Source of the DNA: Paraglaciecola arctica
Lineage (GTDB): Bacteria > Pseudomonadota > Gammaproteobacteria > Enterobacterales > Alteromonadaceae
Direction of reading: 5' to 3'
Assembly: GCF_018861065.1 (NCBI RefSeq)
Contig: NZ_JAHKQO010000052.1
Location: forward strand, 1 to 63,589
Length of the DNA: 63,589 nucleotides
The notes under the pieces: generated by a model
Database searches by the model: none
What the model was told of the DNA's origin: nothing
The model's input: only the letters and a program-made list of their open reading frames with translations
Shown here: positions 6,416 through 15,170 of the stretch, in pieces
Numbering within the stretch: the first letter of the stretch is position 1
Layout of the letters: every line of letters starts with the position of its first letter
Program-made: the position numbers and the translations under genes

Positions 6416-8590
6416 ATGAGTGGAATGACATCACGTAAAAATGCAATAACTGAAATCACTAATCGAGCACCAAAAGCGTGCAAAACACCTGAACCATTGA
6501 GCAAAATTTGGGCGACAGATGTTTTTGGTCTGGCTGCAATGGAAGAGGCGTTATCAAAAAACGCATTCAAAGCGATTAAAAAAACCGTTCAAACAGGTGC
6601 AACATTAGACTCAGCTACAGCTGATATTGTAGCTGCAGCCATGAAAGATTGGGCAATAACCAAAGGCGTGAAATTTTTCTCCCACATCTTTTACCCTATG
6701 ACCAATATTACTGCTGAAAAGCATGATGGATTTATCATCACTAATTCAGACGGTGGTGCAATAACTGAATTCACTGGCAGTTTATTGATTAAAGGAGAGC
6801 CAGATGGTTCTTCTTTCCCTAATGGTAGCTTGCGTATGACCAATGCGGCACGAGGGTATACTGCATGGGATCCCACTAGCCCTGCCTATGTGATGCAAAC
6901 TGCTAATGGCGCGACATTGATGATCCCAAGTGTGTTTATGTCTTGGACTGGCGAAGCACTCGATAAAAAAATTCCTTTGCTTCGCTCAAACAAAGCCATG
7001 GATAAAGCCGCGCAAAAAGTTCTGTCTCTTATGGGTGAAACCGAGATTGCCACATTGAATTCAAGCTGTGGTGCAGAACAAGAATATTTCTTGGTCGACG
7101 AACACTTCGCCAACGCGCGACCAGATTTATTATTGGCGGGGCGCACATTATTTGGTGCACCTCCGGCCAAAGGTCAACAGTTTGATGATCACTATTTCGG
7201 GGCCATACCGGCTCGAGTACAAGTGTTCATGCAAGATTTCGAAGACAAACTCTACCGCTTAGGTATTCCGGCTAAAACTCACCATAATGAAGTTGCCCCC
7301 GGCCAGTTTGAAATTGCGCCATACTTTGAAGCGGCTAACGTTGCAGCTGATCACCAACAGCTGTTAATGACTCTAATGAAAAGCACAGCCAAAGAGCACG
7401 GCTTTTTATGCTTGTTACATGAAAAACCTTTTGCAGGCGTTAATGGTTCAGGTAAACACGTTAACTGGTCGGTAGGAAATGCCACTCAGGGTAATTTATT
7501 AGATCCGGGTAGCACACCCCATGACAACCTCAACTTCTTATTATTCTGCGGGGCCGTAATTCGCGGTGTACACAAATATGGCCCGCTTTTACGTGCCGTT
7601 ATTGCCTCTGCCGCTAACGACCACCGACTTGGGGCCAACGAAGCACCACCAGCCATATTGTCCGTCTATTTGGGTACCCAGTTGGAGAGTGTTTTCAACG
7701 ATATCAAAGAAGGCAAATTACTAGCAAAAACCAAAGGCGGTTTGATGGATCTTGGTTTGTCGCAAATCCTACAATTTGAACGTGATCCAGGTGATCGTAA
7801 CCGTACCTCTCCATTTGCATTTACTGGAAACCGCTTTGAATTCAGAGCAGTAGGTTCGTCACAGTCTGTGTCTGGTCCGTTAGTCGCTATGAATACTATG
7901 TTGGCGGACTCACTCAATTGGATAGCAGATAAACTTGAGTCGGTCATAACTAAAGGTGAAGATAAAACTGCCGCAGTCATTACCGTGCTGCAAGAACTTA
8001 TGCAAGAGCATGGCAACGTGATATTTGGCGGTGATGGTTATTCAAGTGAATGGCATAAAGCGGCGGTTGAAGAGCGAGGCTTAAAAAATATACCTACCAG
8101 CGCCGATGCATTACCTGCGTTTAAAGAAGAGTCGGTCATTAAGTTATTTGAGTCTACTGGTGTGCTCTCGCCAGCTGAGCTTGCGAGCCGTTTTGAGGTA
8201 TACGCGGAACAATACATATTGTCGATTGAAGTCGAAGCCAAGTTAGTTGTTGGTATAGCGAACACCAGAATATATCCGGCGACCGTTCAGTATCTTGATA
8301 GTCTTTCAAGCGCCGCGACTAATCTTAGCAATCTAAATATTACAATCAGTCACAATAGTATCGATGAAATTGCCTCTGAAACCGACGCCATGATGGCCGC
8401 AGTTGGCAAACTCAAAGAAGCTATGAGTATTGAAGAGTTTGACAGCACAGAAGCTCATATGAACCATTGTGCTGATGTGTTATGTCCACTAATGCTGGAA
8501 GTGCGCTCTCACGCCGACGCACTCGAGCTTGTGGTATCTGACGACTTGTGGCCGTTGCCTAAGTATCAAGAAATGTTATTTATTAAATAA
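6416..8590 (+). CDS. glnN: Glutamine synthetase type III
   Basis: It makes glutamine from glutamate, ammonia and ATP. At 724 residues it has the length of the GSIII family and is far longer than GlnA (about 470). The N-terminus contains the GSIII-type segment WATDVFGLAAMEEAL. The catalytic part shows SCGAEQEYFLVD, KTHHNEVAPGQFEIAP, NGSGKHVNWSVG and NRTSPFAFTGNRFEFRAVGS, which correspond to the metal, glutamate and ATP sites. The ATG follows GAAGGA at a good distance. A candidate sigma-54 promoter upstream would fit nitrogen control. A good terminator follows. GSIII is known from Bacteroidetes, cyanobacteria and some marine Proteobacteria. Whether this genome also has glnA is not visible here. 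Confidence 0.93.
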   Translation: MSGMTSRKNAITEITNRAPKACKTPEPLSKIWATDVFGLAAMEEALSKNAFKAIKKTVQTGATLDSATADIVAAAMKDWAITKGVKFFSHIFYPMTNITAEKHDGFIITNSDGGAITEFTGSLLIKGEPDGSSFPNGSLRMTNAARGYTAWDPTSPAYVMQTANGATLMIPSVFMSWTGEALDKKIPLLRSNKAMDKAAQKVLSLMGETEIATLNSSCGAEQEYFLVDEHFANARPDLLLAGRTLFGAPPAKGQQFDDHYFGAIPARVQVFMQDFEDKLYRLGIPAKTHHNEVAPGQFEIAPYFEAANVAADHQQLLMTLMKSTAKEHGFLCLLHEKPFAGVNGSGKHVNWSVGNATQGNLLDPGSTPHDNLNFLLFCGAVIRGVHKYGPLLRAVIASAANDHRLGANEAPPAILSVYLGTQLESVFNDIKEGKLLAKTKGGLMDLGLSQILQFERDPGDRNRTSPFAFTGNRFEFRAVGSSQSVSGPLVAMNTMLADSLNWIADKLESVITKGEDKTAAVITVLQELMQEHGNVIFGGDGYSSEWHKAAVEERGLKNIPTSADALPAFKEESVIKLFESTGVLSPAELASRFEVYAEQYILSIEVEAKLVVGIANTRIYPATVQYLDSLSSAATNLSNLNITISHNSIDEIASETDAMMAAVGKLKEAMSIEEFDSTEAHMNHCADVLCPLMLEVRSHADALELVVSDDLWPLPKYQEMLFIK

Positions 8591-8618
8591 GTTTTTTTGA
8601 AGCACCCTTGATAATCAG

Positions 8619-8652
8619 ACAGAAAAAGAGCTTAGGCTCTTTTTCTGTTTTT
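8619..8652 (+). terminator. Rho-independent terminator after glnN
   Basis: The arms ACAGAAAAAGAGC and GCTCTTTTTCTGT form a perfect 13-base stem with a TTAG loop, followed by a short T-run. It closes the glutamine synthetase transcript and lies 74 bases before the next ATG. Confidence 0.85.
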
Positions 8653-8725
8653 ACTCCTCGCTTGACGCTCACTAGATGTTATCCTGAAACCACGTTTTAA
8701 GAATGAGCACATTGAGCATAACGAC

Positions 8726-9001
8726 ATGAAAGCCTGCGCCTGCCACATTTTAGTAAAAGATAAAGCCCTAGCCGAAAAACTCAAGAGCCAGCTCGATAAG
8801 GGTGGAAACTTCCACCAGTTAGCCAAAAAACATTCCATTTGTCCTTCAGGTAAAAAAGGCGGTGACTTAGGTGAATTCAGCCCAGGGACTATGGTTAAAG
8901 CCTTTGACAATGTGGTATTTAAAAAGGAAATACTCACCGTGCATGGGCCAATCAAAACCCAATTCGGCTTTCATTTGATTAAGACACTGTATCGAAGTTA
9001 A
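8726..9001 (+). CDS. ppiC: Parvulin-type peptidyl-prolyl cis-trans isomerase
   Basis: This is a single-domain parvulin of 91 residues, the size of E. coli PpiC, without a signal peptide, so it is cytoplasmic. Family motifs are [15 protein letters not shown] at the N-terminus, [19 protein letters not shown] in the middle and [14 protein letters not shown] at the C-terminus, with the active-site His residues in the first and last. It catalyses isomerisation of bonds before proline. It stands alone between the glnN terminator and the convergent ApbE gene, with a short gap and no clear terminator on either side. Confidence 0.92.
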   Translation: MKACACHILVKDKALAEKLKSQLDKGGNFHQLAKKHSICPSGKKGGDLGEFSPGTMVKAFDNVVFKKEILTVHGPIKTQFGFHLIKTLYRS

Positions 9002-9050
9002 CTGTCGTATTTATCTTGAAAGCATAAACAAATGCACTGTATCCACAACT

Positions 9051-9947
9051 TTATCGATAACACCAAAACTTAATGCCTTGCTGATGCAAAAATGATTCTG
9101 CGTTGGCTCCTTGCAATAAGGATAAAGTCGCCAAGAGTCCAGCTTGAATGCAATGCGGCGCAGCGACAGTCACTGACCTAGGTGAATTTTCGATGGGATA
9201 GCCGGTTTTAGGATTGAGAATATGACTATAACGCTTGCCGTTTTTTAATAAGAAACGCCTAGCATCACCGCTAGTAGCCAATCCACCACTCACTATTTGT
9301 AGAATTTTAGTTGTAGCCTTGTTTGCTTCAGGACTTTCGATTGCTATGTTCCATGGTTGTTTATTTTTTCGTGGTTGGGTTACCTGAATATCGCCACCAA
9401 AATTTATAACCACCGATAGGTTCGGTGCATATTTAGAACATAATTTGGCAGCACAATCCACAGCGTATTCTTTACCAATTCCACCAAAATCCAACTCCAT
9501 ATCCTTAGCCAAGGTAATTGATTTTTTATCAAATTTAACCTTATGCCAACCGATACCCGACATAAGTGCTTTCACAGTTTCAGAAGTAGGAATATTATCT
9601 GAACCATCAAATTTCCACGCGCTACGTAATACGCCTGAGGTAATATCAAACTGACCTTCACTTAATTCAAAACAGCTATCGGCAAATTGCAGCAATCGAA
9701 AGGTTTCTTCATCAATCACTGCAGGTTGCCCTTCACTATGATTAATATTGGCCATAAGGTTGTTGGATAAATATCGGCTAAATTTTTGTTCGATACGTTT
9801 GGTTTCTGAATAGGCAAGTGAAGTTAGGTGATTAGCAAGTATTAGATCTTGAGTTTCAAGTAGTATTTCACATGGGCTTGCCATAGCGGTAAAACGACCC
9901 ACTATATGGTCGTTTTGTTGCACGATGCTGAAAGATTCAGATTCCAA
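9051..9947 (-). CDS. apbE: ApbE-like FAD:protein FMN transferase
   Basis: ApbE enzymes attach FMN from FAD to a Thr or Ser of target redox proteins. Family motifs are TAMASPCEILLE, FDITSGVLRSAWKFDG, LDFGGIGKEYAVD, VINFGGDIQV and ATSGDARRF followed by YSHILNPKTGYPI. The start is TTG behind AAGGG; an in-frame stop lies directly upstream, so no longer form exists. That start gives no signal peptide or lipobox, unlike many periplasmic ApbE proteins. Near the C-terminus AGLLAT stands where the family usually has ADALAT, so a metal-binding Asp appears to be Gly. It is the last gene of the TlpA/DUF4266/DUF3570 cassette, 27 bases after the barrel gene. Confidence 0.88.
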   Translation of the reverse strand: MESESFSIVQQNDHIVGRFTAMASPCEILLETQDLILANHLTSLAYSETKRIEQKFSRYLSNNLMANINHSEGQPAVIDEETFRLLQFADSCFELSEGQFDITSGVLRSAWKFDGSDNIPTSETVKALMSGIGWHKVKFDKKSITLAKDMELDFGGIGKEYAVDCAAKLCSKYAPNLSVVINFGGDIQVTQPRKNKQPWNIAIESPEANKATTKILQIVSGGLATSGDARRFLLKNGKRYSHILNPKTGYPIENSPRSVTVAAPHCIQAGLLATLSLLQGANAESFLHQQGIKFWCYR

Positions 9948-9974
9948 AGGTCACCCTTAAAACAAAACGCTACT

Positions 9975-11297
9975 TTAAAAGCTATAACTGATTTGTGCAA
10001 TTACCGCTTTTACACTGGGGTATAAATCAAGCTGCTGTAACACCCCAGGCTCATCAAAACCGGCGTTTTTGGGATCTTGCTGATAATATTCCAACCTAAA
10101 TGCCCACTCGTTACCACTAGGCATTTTCATTCCATATTTTAGACCCACTGTATACGCAGTCATTTCTCCTAAACGATAATCAGCGCTGGCAAAGGTTGGT
10201 AGCATTGAACCCTCCATCAAAAATGGTTGATAAAACTCAGCCGCTCCTTGCTGGTAATACCTAAAATGAGGCTGAATATAAGTGTTATCACTGATGTTAA
10301 ACCGCAACCTAGAGTCAATAGTGTGAGAATTGATATCCCAGTCATCAGTGGCGTATCGATAGGAAATATCCGCAACACCGCTGTCCAAGGCATACTTGGT
10401 TTGCCAATAGAAACTATGCCGAGTGCGTTCTGTAGGCCTGTCCTCGTGTACTAACGACTGAGTTACCCCTTGGTCATTAACGATACTTAAAACCTTGAAA
10501 GGATCGGTGTGATAACCATCAGACGTAGAATAGCCATAGTTAAATTGCATCAGCATTCTGCGGTTGATAACTTGGGTTACGCCAAACATTAGGTCAATTG
10601 TATTTTTGTCATCAGAATCTTTTTGTCTAGTGGCGTCAAATGCGACTTGATAGGCTTGGTCATTGGCGAACTGCCCTTGATTTACGACCATTTCAGAGAA
10701 AGCGACGGGACGTCCACCTTCTGGATCAATAGTATCAAACGCCAGCGACACCCCCGCCGATATGGTGGTGTTTTTCTGATTGAAATCTCTTGCAAGAGAA
10801 CCATTAACCGCAACAGATAAATAATCATACTCTTTTGAAAAATGCACTCCCGCACTACCTCGCATGTCGTCCCAAAGAGGTTGAGTCCACTGCGCTTCTA
10901 GTTGTAAACGGGTATCTTTAAAAGTGTCATCTAAAGGAACGTCTCCGCCATTAATCTCATACTGCCCTTTGCCTGATGGACGAGTAAATGTTTGTGCATT
11001 GGGTTGCGAAACGGCTCCCGTCGCAGACGCCCCAGTGAGTGTATCAAGTACCAATTTTCCAGAAAAAACATGCTCATCACCAAAATCTTTTTTCGCTGAG
11101 AACACACCTTCGACGGCCGTTACTCTGTCTGTTTCGCCATAATAGAGTAAGGCGGTATCCATTTCCCAAACGCTCTCTTCTGCTTGTACCACTGAGGCTG
11201 AACCTAGCAAAGCACATGTAGCTGCAGCAAGTGCCGAATTGACATTGGTGATTTTTTTGGTTTGCTTGGTTAGGTTACTTTGAGATGTTAATTGCAT
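9975..11297 (-). CDS. DUF3570 outer-membrane beta-barrel protein
   Basis: This is a predicted outer-membrane protein of about 440 residues. A long basic leader is followed by a signal segment (ALAAATCALLGSASVVQA). The mature protein begins SVWEMDTALLYYGETDRVTAVEGV and contains many alternating strands. It ends AVIAQISYSF with a terminal Phe, matching DUF3570. I chose the ATG at 11297 over an in-frame TTG six bases earlier, because GGAGG sits six bases before the ATG and would be too close to the TTG. The gene begins inside the preceding lipoprotein gene by ten bases. The function is unknown; it travels with DUF4266, TlpA and ApbE proteins. Confidence 0.85.
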   Translation of the reverse strand: MQLTSQSNLTKQTKKITNVNSALAAATCALLGSASVVQAEESVWEMDTALLYYGETDRVTAVEGVFSAKKDFGDEHVFSGKLVLDTLTGASATGAVSQPNAQTFTRPSGKGQYEINGGDVPLDDTFKDTRLQLEAQWTQPLWDDMRGSAGVHFSKEYDYLSVAVNGSLARDFNQKNTTISAGVSLAFDTIDPEGGRPVAFSEMVVNQGQFANDQAYQVAFDATRQKDSDDKNTIDLMFGVTQVINRRMLMQFNYGYSTSDGYHTDPFKVLSIVNDQGVTQSLVHEDRPTERTRHSFYWQTKYALDSGVADISYRYATDDWDINSHTIDSRLRFNISDNTYIQPHFRYYQQGAAEFYQPFLMEGSMLPTFASADYRLGEMTAYTVGLKYGMKMPSGNEWAFRLEYYQQDPKNAGFDEPGVLQQLDLYPSVKAVIAQISYSF

Positions 11298-11512
11298 CCA
11301 CAACCTCCACCGGCAAAAGCACGTCCACCACTGGTCGCTTCTTTACTAAAATAGATATGATCATCTAACCCCAGGTCATTTCCCTCTGCATCCAAAGCCA
11401 TTTCATCTTTAGCTAATAAATCTCGTTCCCATGGTTTGACTCCAAGATTGGCGCAACCTGCAAGGTAAGCGAACAATATAAAAACGAGCATAATTCGTAC
11501 TTTTTTTAACAT
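11288..11512 (-). CDS. DUF4266 small lipoprotein with C-terminal GGGCGCN
   Basis: This lipoprotein has about 74 residues. MLKKVRIMLVFILFAYLAGC gives a lipobox (LAGC), then NLGVKPWERDLLAKDEM, an acidic middle, and the end RAFAGGGCGCN. The PWERD motif and the Gly/Cys tail are the signature of DUF4266. Two cysteines three residues from the C-terminus are unusual for a lipoprotein and could bind metal, form a disulfide or be modified. The likely start is ATG at 11512 or GTG at 11515, each with GGAG in range; the TTG at 11521 is too close to GGAG. It sits between a TlpA-like reductase and the DUF3570 barrel and overlaps the latter. Confidence 0.85.
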   Translation of the reverse strand: MLKKVRIMLVFILFAYLAGCANLGVKPWERDLLAKDEMALDAEGNDLGLDDHIYFSKEATSGGRAFAGGGCGCN

Positions 11513-11524
11513 CACAGACAACTC

Positions 11525-12013
11525 CTATTCATTGAGCAGTAAAACTAATTCTTGTTCGTATAAGGGTTTGTTACGACTGAAAAAACCTTTATGTGAGAAA
11601 CGAATATTTCCTTTTTTATCTACAAGATAGCTGCTCGGCATTCCCAATAACTGGTAATCGCTAGCAATGTTTCCTTCGGGGTCATAGACAATAGGGATTT
11701 GAGTCGGTACTTTTTCTAGAAATAGCTTGGCTAAAGCAGCGTCGGTATCTAAATTTATCGCAATAACCTGTAAGCCTCGGTCAGCATATTTTTGCTGCAT
11801 TTGGTTCATCCAGGGAAAGGATTTACGACACGGTTTACACCAACTTGCCCAAAAATCGAGATAGACAACCTGACCTTTTAACTCTGATAATTTGCTTGGT
11901 AACTCAGCATTAGAAATGACAAAGTCAGGCGCTAATTTTTGCTGCGCAAAACTTAAAGATAGACTAGAAACAGCCACAACAAAAAACAGGGTACTTAAGC
12001 GAATATAACTCAA
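11525..12013 (-). CDS. TlpA/ResA-like periplasmic thioredoxin
   Basis: This secreted thioredoxin-fold protein has 162 residues. The signal peptide ends at SLSFAQQ. The redox motif WASWCKPCR has the pair Cys59/Cys62. The cis-Pro region is GMPSSYLVDKKGNI. It resembles TlpA, ResA and peroxiredoxin-like reductases of the periplasm. It is the first gene of the cassette and ends three bases before the TTG/GTG region of the DUF4266 gene. Co-transcription suggests it reduces the CGC cysteines of the small lipoprotein or another partner; this is inference. The start is TTG behind AAGG. A weak hairpin separates it from arcA upstream. Confidence 0.88.
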   Translation of the reverse strand: MSYIRLSTLFFVVAVSSLSLSFAQQKLAPDFVISNAELPSKLSELKGQVVYLDFWASWCKPCRKSFPWMNQMQQKYADRGLQVIAINLDTDAALAKLFLEKVPTQIPIVYDPEGNIASDYQLLGMPSSYLVDKKGNIRFSHKGFFSRNKPLYEQELVLLLNE

Positions 12014-12080
12014 AACATCTACCTTCTAGATAATGTGAAGTTATTCTAGATGTTAAATCTTAAGTAAAACTTAAAGCAAT

Positions 12081-12105
12081 AAAAAAGCCCCCGAAGGAGC
12101 TTTTT
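12081..12105. terminator. Hairpin between arcA and the TlpA cassette
   Basis: AAAAAAGCCCCCGAAGGAGCTTTTT contains an A-rich/T-rich stem with GC pairs and a CGAA-type loop. One mismatch or bulge is present. It lies directly after the arcA stop on the minus strand and probably ends the arcA transcript. The flanking A and T runs could let it work in both directions. Confidence 0.6.
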
Positions 12106-12124
12106 AAAATGATGGGTTAATAAG

Positions 12125-12832
12125 TTATGAATCTACGGAGCCGCAGAAACGATAACCTTCACCATGAATAGTCACAATCAAATCGTCAGCATTCACTTCA
12201 GATTCAAAGTGTTTACGGATTCGGCGAATGGTCACATCAACTGTGCGGTCATTAGGTCGCAGCTCACGGCCAGTCATTTCCATAATCAGTTGTTCACGAG
12301 TCAGTATTTTACCTGGATTATTCAAAAACAAATGTAACGCTCTAAACTCACTGCGTGGTAAGCGAAATTCTTTGCTACTCGGAGAGATCAAACTCCGGCT
12401 ATCACCATCTAAAATCCAACCGTTAAAGTTCACTCGACTTGGCAAGTCGTCATCTTCGCTACTATTAGTAGTACGTGCCAATAAGTTTCGCGCTCGTATA
12501 GTTAATTCGCGGGGATTGAAAGGCTTAGTAAGGTAGTCATCGGCACCAATTTCTAGACCTAAGATTCGGTCTACATCATTATCTCTACCGGTTAAAAATA
12601 TCAAGCCTACATTCTTACGACCACGCACTTCGCGCGCTAAAAGTAAGCCGTTTTTACCAGGTAAGTTGATATCCATGATCACCAAATTGATGGTGTTGTT
12701 TTCAAAGATGCCATGCATCTGTTCACCGTGTTCGGCTTCAAATACATTGTACCCTTCTGCTTCAAACAAGCTTTTAAGGGTAGTGCGTGTGACCACTTCA
12801 TCTTCGACAATTAATATGTTTGGAGTCTGCAT
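12125..12832 (-). CDS. arcA: Aerobic respiration control response regulator ArcA
   Basis: ArcA is the DNA-binding half of the ArcAB redox system, which represses aerobic metabolism genes when oxygen is low. The protein is 235 residues. The start [12 protein letters not shown] and the segments [34 protein letters not shown] and [16 protein letters not shown] are almost those of E. coli ArcA. The phosphoacceptor is Asp54. The C-terminal winged helix is complete and ends [10 protein letters not shown]. No arcB is next to it, as is usual. The kinase gene upstream on the same strand is not ArcB-like, lacking receiver and Hpt domains. It ends at a hairpin before the TlpA gene. Confidence 0.96.
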   Translation of the reverse strand: MQTPNILIVEDEVVTRTTLKSLFEAEGYNVFEAEHGEQMHGIFENNTINLVIMDINLPGKNGLLLAREVRGRKNVGLIFLTGRDNDVDRILGLEIGADDYLTKPFNPRELTIRARNLLARTTNSSEDDDLPSRVNFNGWILDGDSRSLISPSSKEFRLPRSEFRALHLFLNNPGKILTREQLIMEMTGRELRPNDRTVDVTIRRIRKHFESEVNADDLIVTIHGEGYRFCGSVDS

Positions 12833-12993
12833 GTTTCAGGCCTGATTAGGAATTTGTGTAAAAGTTTATCAGAAAATATCTAAAAATCAGGGTTTTATCT
12901 ACCAAAAATTGCAGATATAACCAAATTTCGTGCAATTATGCTATTACATTTCAAAAATCGCCTGTTTATGGTCGACCTAAACATCACTTGTTT

Positions 12994-14643
12994 TTATAAA
13001 AAGGTACCAACCTGTGTTTTGTCCTGCTTCACTTTTTTAACTGGAAACAGAATTGTAAAGGCCACTCCTTCACCTTCTTCACTGACAATTGATATTGAAC
13101 CGTTTAACGCTTGGGTCACTAGGTTATAAACTAAATGCATACCCAGCCCACTGCCTCCTTGACCTCGTTTGGTCGTCACAAAAGGGTCGAAAATACGCTT
13201 ACGTAAATGTTCTGGTATACCTTTTCCATTGTCCTTAAATTCAATGCTGACTTTAGTGTCACCTATGGCTGCTATGGTAATGTCTATTTGCCCCTGCTCC
13301 ATGTTCTCAAACCCATGAATAATAGAATTCATTATTAAGTTAATAATAATTTGATTGATTGGCCCAGCTTTAGACTCTACGATTAAGTTGTCTGCACAAT
13401 TGACGTTGATTTGATGTTTGACCTTCTTTAATTTTGGACGCATCGACATCAAAATTTCATCCATCAAACGACTAAAAGAAAATACTCGATTGTTCTCAGA
13501 AGTTTGGTCAACCGCGACTTGTTTAAAGCTTGATATTAATTCAGCCGCTCTATTTAAGTTACGATAAATGATATTGAGATTCTCTTCCCCCTCAGCGATA
13601 AACTTCGACAACGCACTGGCTTTAAGGGTTTTATCTTCAAACGCTTTACGCATATCAGTAAGTCTGTCTAACATCATAGTAGATGCCGTCACCCCCAGTC
13701 CGATTGGTGTATTAACTTCATGTGCAACACCGGCCACCATATCTCCTAACGAAGCCATTTTTTCATTTTGAACCATTTGGCGTTGAAATTGATGGAGTTT
13801 CTCTAAGGTTTGAATCAGTTCACTGTTAGCTTCCTTTAAAGCGTTAGTACGCTGTTTAACCTTTTCTTCTAAACTAATATTTAACTTTGCCTGTTCGGCT
13901 TCAGCAATGGTTTGACGCTGCATATGTTCTTGGGTTCGTTGCAACATGTTGTTGAAAGCGGTGCCCAAAATATCTAGTTCTTTAATTCCATTTAATTCAG
14001 CACGACTCGAATAATCCTTTTGACGAGAAATACGTTGTACCAATTTGACCAATCCATTTATAGGAGAAGTAATGGCTCTTTGTAGTCTTAAGGTCAGTAA
14101 AAAACAAATAATCAAACATGCAACTAATACGCTGATTGAGAATAAAATTGAATTGGAGGTAAGAGTTTGTAATTCGTCTGCGGTGGCACGTAAGTAGAGG
14201 TAGCCTACCACTTGATTTTCGTGCTGAATTGGGCGAATAATTTCAATTATGCCCGCAGCTATTTTAGGTAAATATAACTGCTCTATTTGGTCAATCTTGG
14301 CTTTTACAGGCGCAATGCCTTCTTTATTGTAACTGGCAAAAAATTCTATGGTTTGGTCGTCATTGGCTCTGTAAATATGGACATTTTCCACTAATTCAGA
14401 CGCTGATAGTATTTGTAGATTTTTATCTTCGACTAATCCTTCGTCTAGAAGCAGGGACTCAACCGAATCCCGTCCAATAATCTCGGCATAGATTTCCACA
14501 TTGTCTTCTAGAGATTGTCTGTAGGTATTAATTTGACTATACAAATTAACCCCTGAAGACAAAATTAATGACAATGAGGTAATTGCCATCACTACCCAAA
14601 CAATCAGGCTTTTAATTGATATAGATTTAGAGTCTGAGGCCAT
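12994..14643 (-). CDS. Membrane sensor histidine kinase (HAMP, coiled coil, HisKA/HATPase)
   Basis: This orphan kinase of 549 residues has a first helix near 10-30, then a periplasmic sensor of about 130 residues with IIRPIQHENQVVGYLYLRA, a short Cache-like ending. A second helix lies near 165-185. A HAMP domain follows (ITSPINGLVKLVQRIS), then a coiled coil (EEKVKQRTNALKEANSELI). The phosphoacceptor His is in GVAHEVNTPIG, which is the HisKA variant with N after E. The ATPase domain shows NLIMNSIIHGF, DNGKGI and GGSGLGMHLVYNL. No receiver domain is present and no partner regulator is adjacent apart from arcA, which has its own known kinase. The signal is unknown. Confidence 0.85.
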   Translation of the reverse strand: MASDSKSISIKSLIVWVVMAITSLSLILSSGVNLYSQINTYRQSLEDNVEIYAEIIGRDSVESLLLDEGLVEDKNLQILSASELVENVHIYRANDDQTIEFFASYNKEGIAPVKAKIDQIEQLYLPKIAAGIIEIIRPIQHENQVVGYLYLRATADELQTLTSNSILFSISVLVACLIICFLLTLRLQRAITSPINGLVKLVQRISRQKDYSSRAELNGIKELDILGTAFNNMLQRTQEHMQRQTIAEAEQAKLNISLEEKVKQRTNALKEANSELIQTLEKLHQFQRQMVQNEKMASLGDMVAGVAHEVNTPIGLGVTASTMMLDRLTDMRKAFEDKTLKASALSKFIAEGEENLNIIYRNLNRAAELISSFKQVAVDQTSENNRVFSFSRLMDEILMSMRPKLKKVKHQINVNCADNLIVESKAGPINQIIINLIMNSIIHGFENMEQGQIDITIAAIGDTKVSIEFKDNGKGIPEHLRKRIFDPFVTTKRGQGGSGLGMHLVYNLVTQALNGSISIVSEEGEGVAFTILFPVKKVKQDKTQVGTFL

Positions 14644-14844
14644 ATTACTTGTAACGTATTCCTAAGTCTGACAACCCGTCAGAAATGATATTGATACAAA
14701 AACGTTCAAATTGAAACTAATTGACTGAATTTATGTCGTTTTTTACGCCAAAAAAATAGCGTTCTAAGGGTTGCAGGCAATTTTTTGTGCGTATGACGTG
14801 CATAAAAATGCATTGTACTTTTTGAAACTGAAACTTGGGTCTGT

Positions 14845-15165
14845 CTAGTTCCTGAGTAACCTTAAAAGCTCTTGCTCACTCAACTGATATTTTTGTGTGA
14901 TTTTCTGTAAAGTCTCTTGTTGCTCGAGTTGTGCAACTTTGCTTTCTGCAGTTTCGGTCAAGCCCTTGAGATCACTCAAACAGATACAAATAGCGTCACC
15001 TTTGCTAACACCTAATAACGCCACAGGCACAGCCGATCTTTTGTATAAACGATGTTCGCATGCGGCCTGATTTTCTGATGCCTGCAAACATTCGAAGGAA
15101 GCGCCATTAACCACTGTTGTTGTTCCCAAAAAACACATAATAACCAAGCACAAACAGCGCTGCAT
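14845..15165 (-). CDS. Small secreted cysteine-containing protein of unknown function
   Basis: The likely start MQRCLCLVIMCFL lies five bases after the glgA stop and gives a signal peptide ending near VVNGA. A longer in-frame form would overlap glgA and bury the signal peptide, so I prefer the short form of 106 residues. The mature part has Cys in FECLQ, AACEH and ICICL. It ends with a helical segment (SKVAQLEQQETLQKITQKY) followed by SEQELLRLLRN. No family was recognised. It is the last gene of a minus-strand run with trmB, rsmC and glgA, with no obvious link to glycogen. Confidence 0.6.
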   Translation of the reverse strand: MQRCLCLVIMCFLGTTTVVNGASFECLQASENQAACEHRLYKRSAVPVALLGVSKGDAICICLSDLKGLTETAESKVAQLEQQETLQKITQKYQLSEQELLRLLRN

Positions 15166-15170
15166 ACTTT

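Noticed and set aside
7666-8016. Minus-strand open frames opposite the glutamine synthetase gene
   Set aside because: They lie wholly inside a well-supported gene and show no start signal or motif.
12994-14643. The kinase upstream of arcA as ArcB
   Set aside because: It lacks the PAS, receiver and Hpt domains of ArcB and has a large periplasmic sensor, so it is an unrelated orphan kinase.
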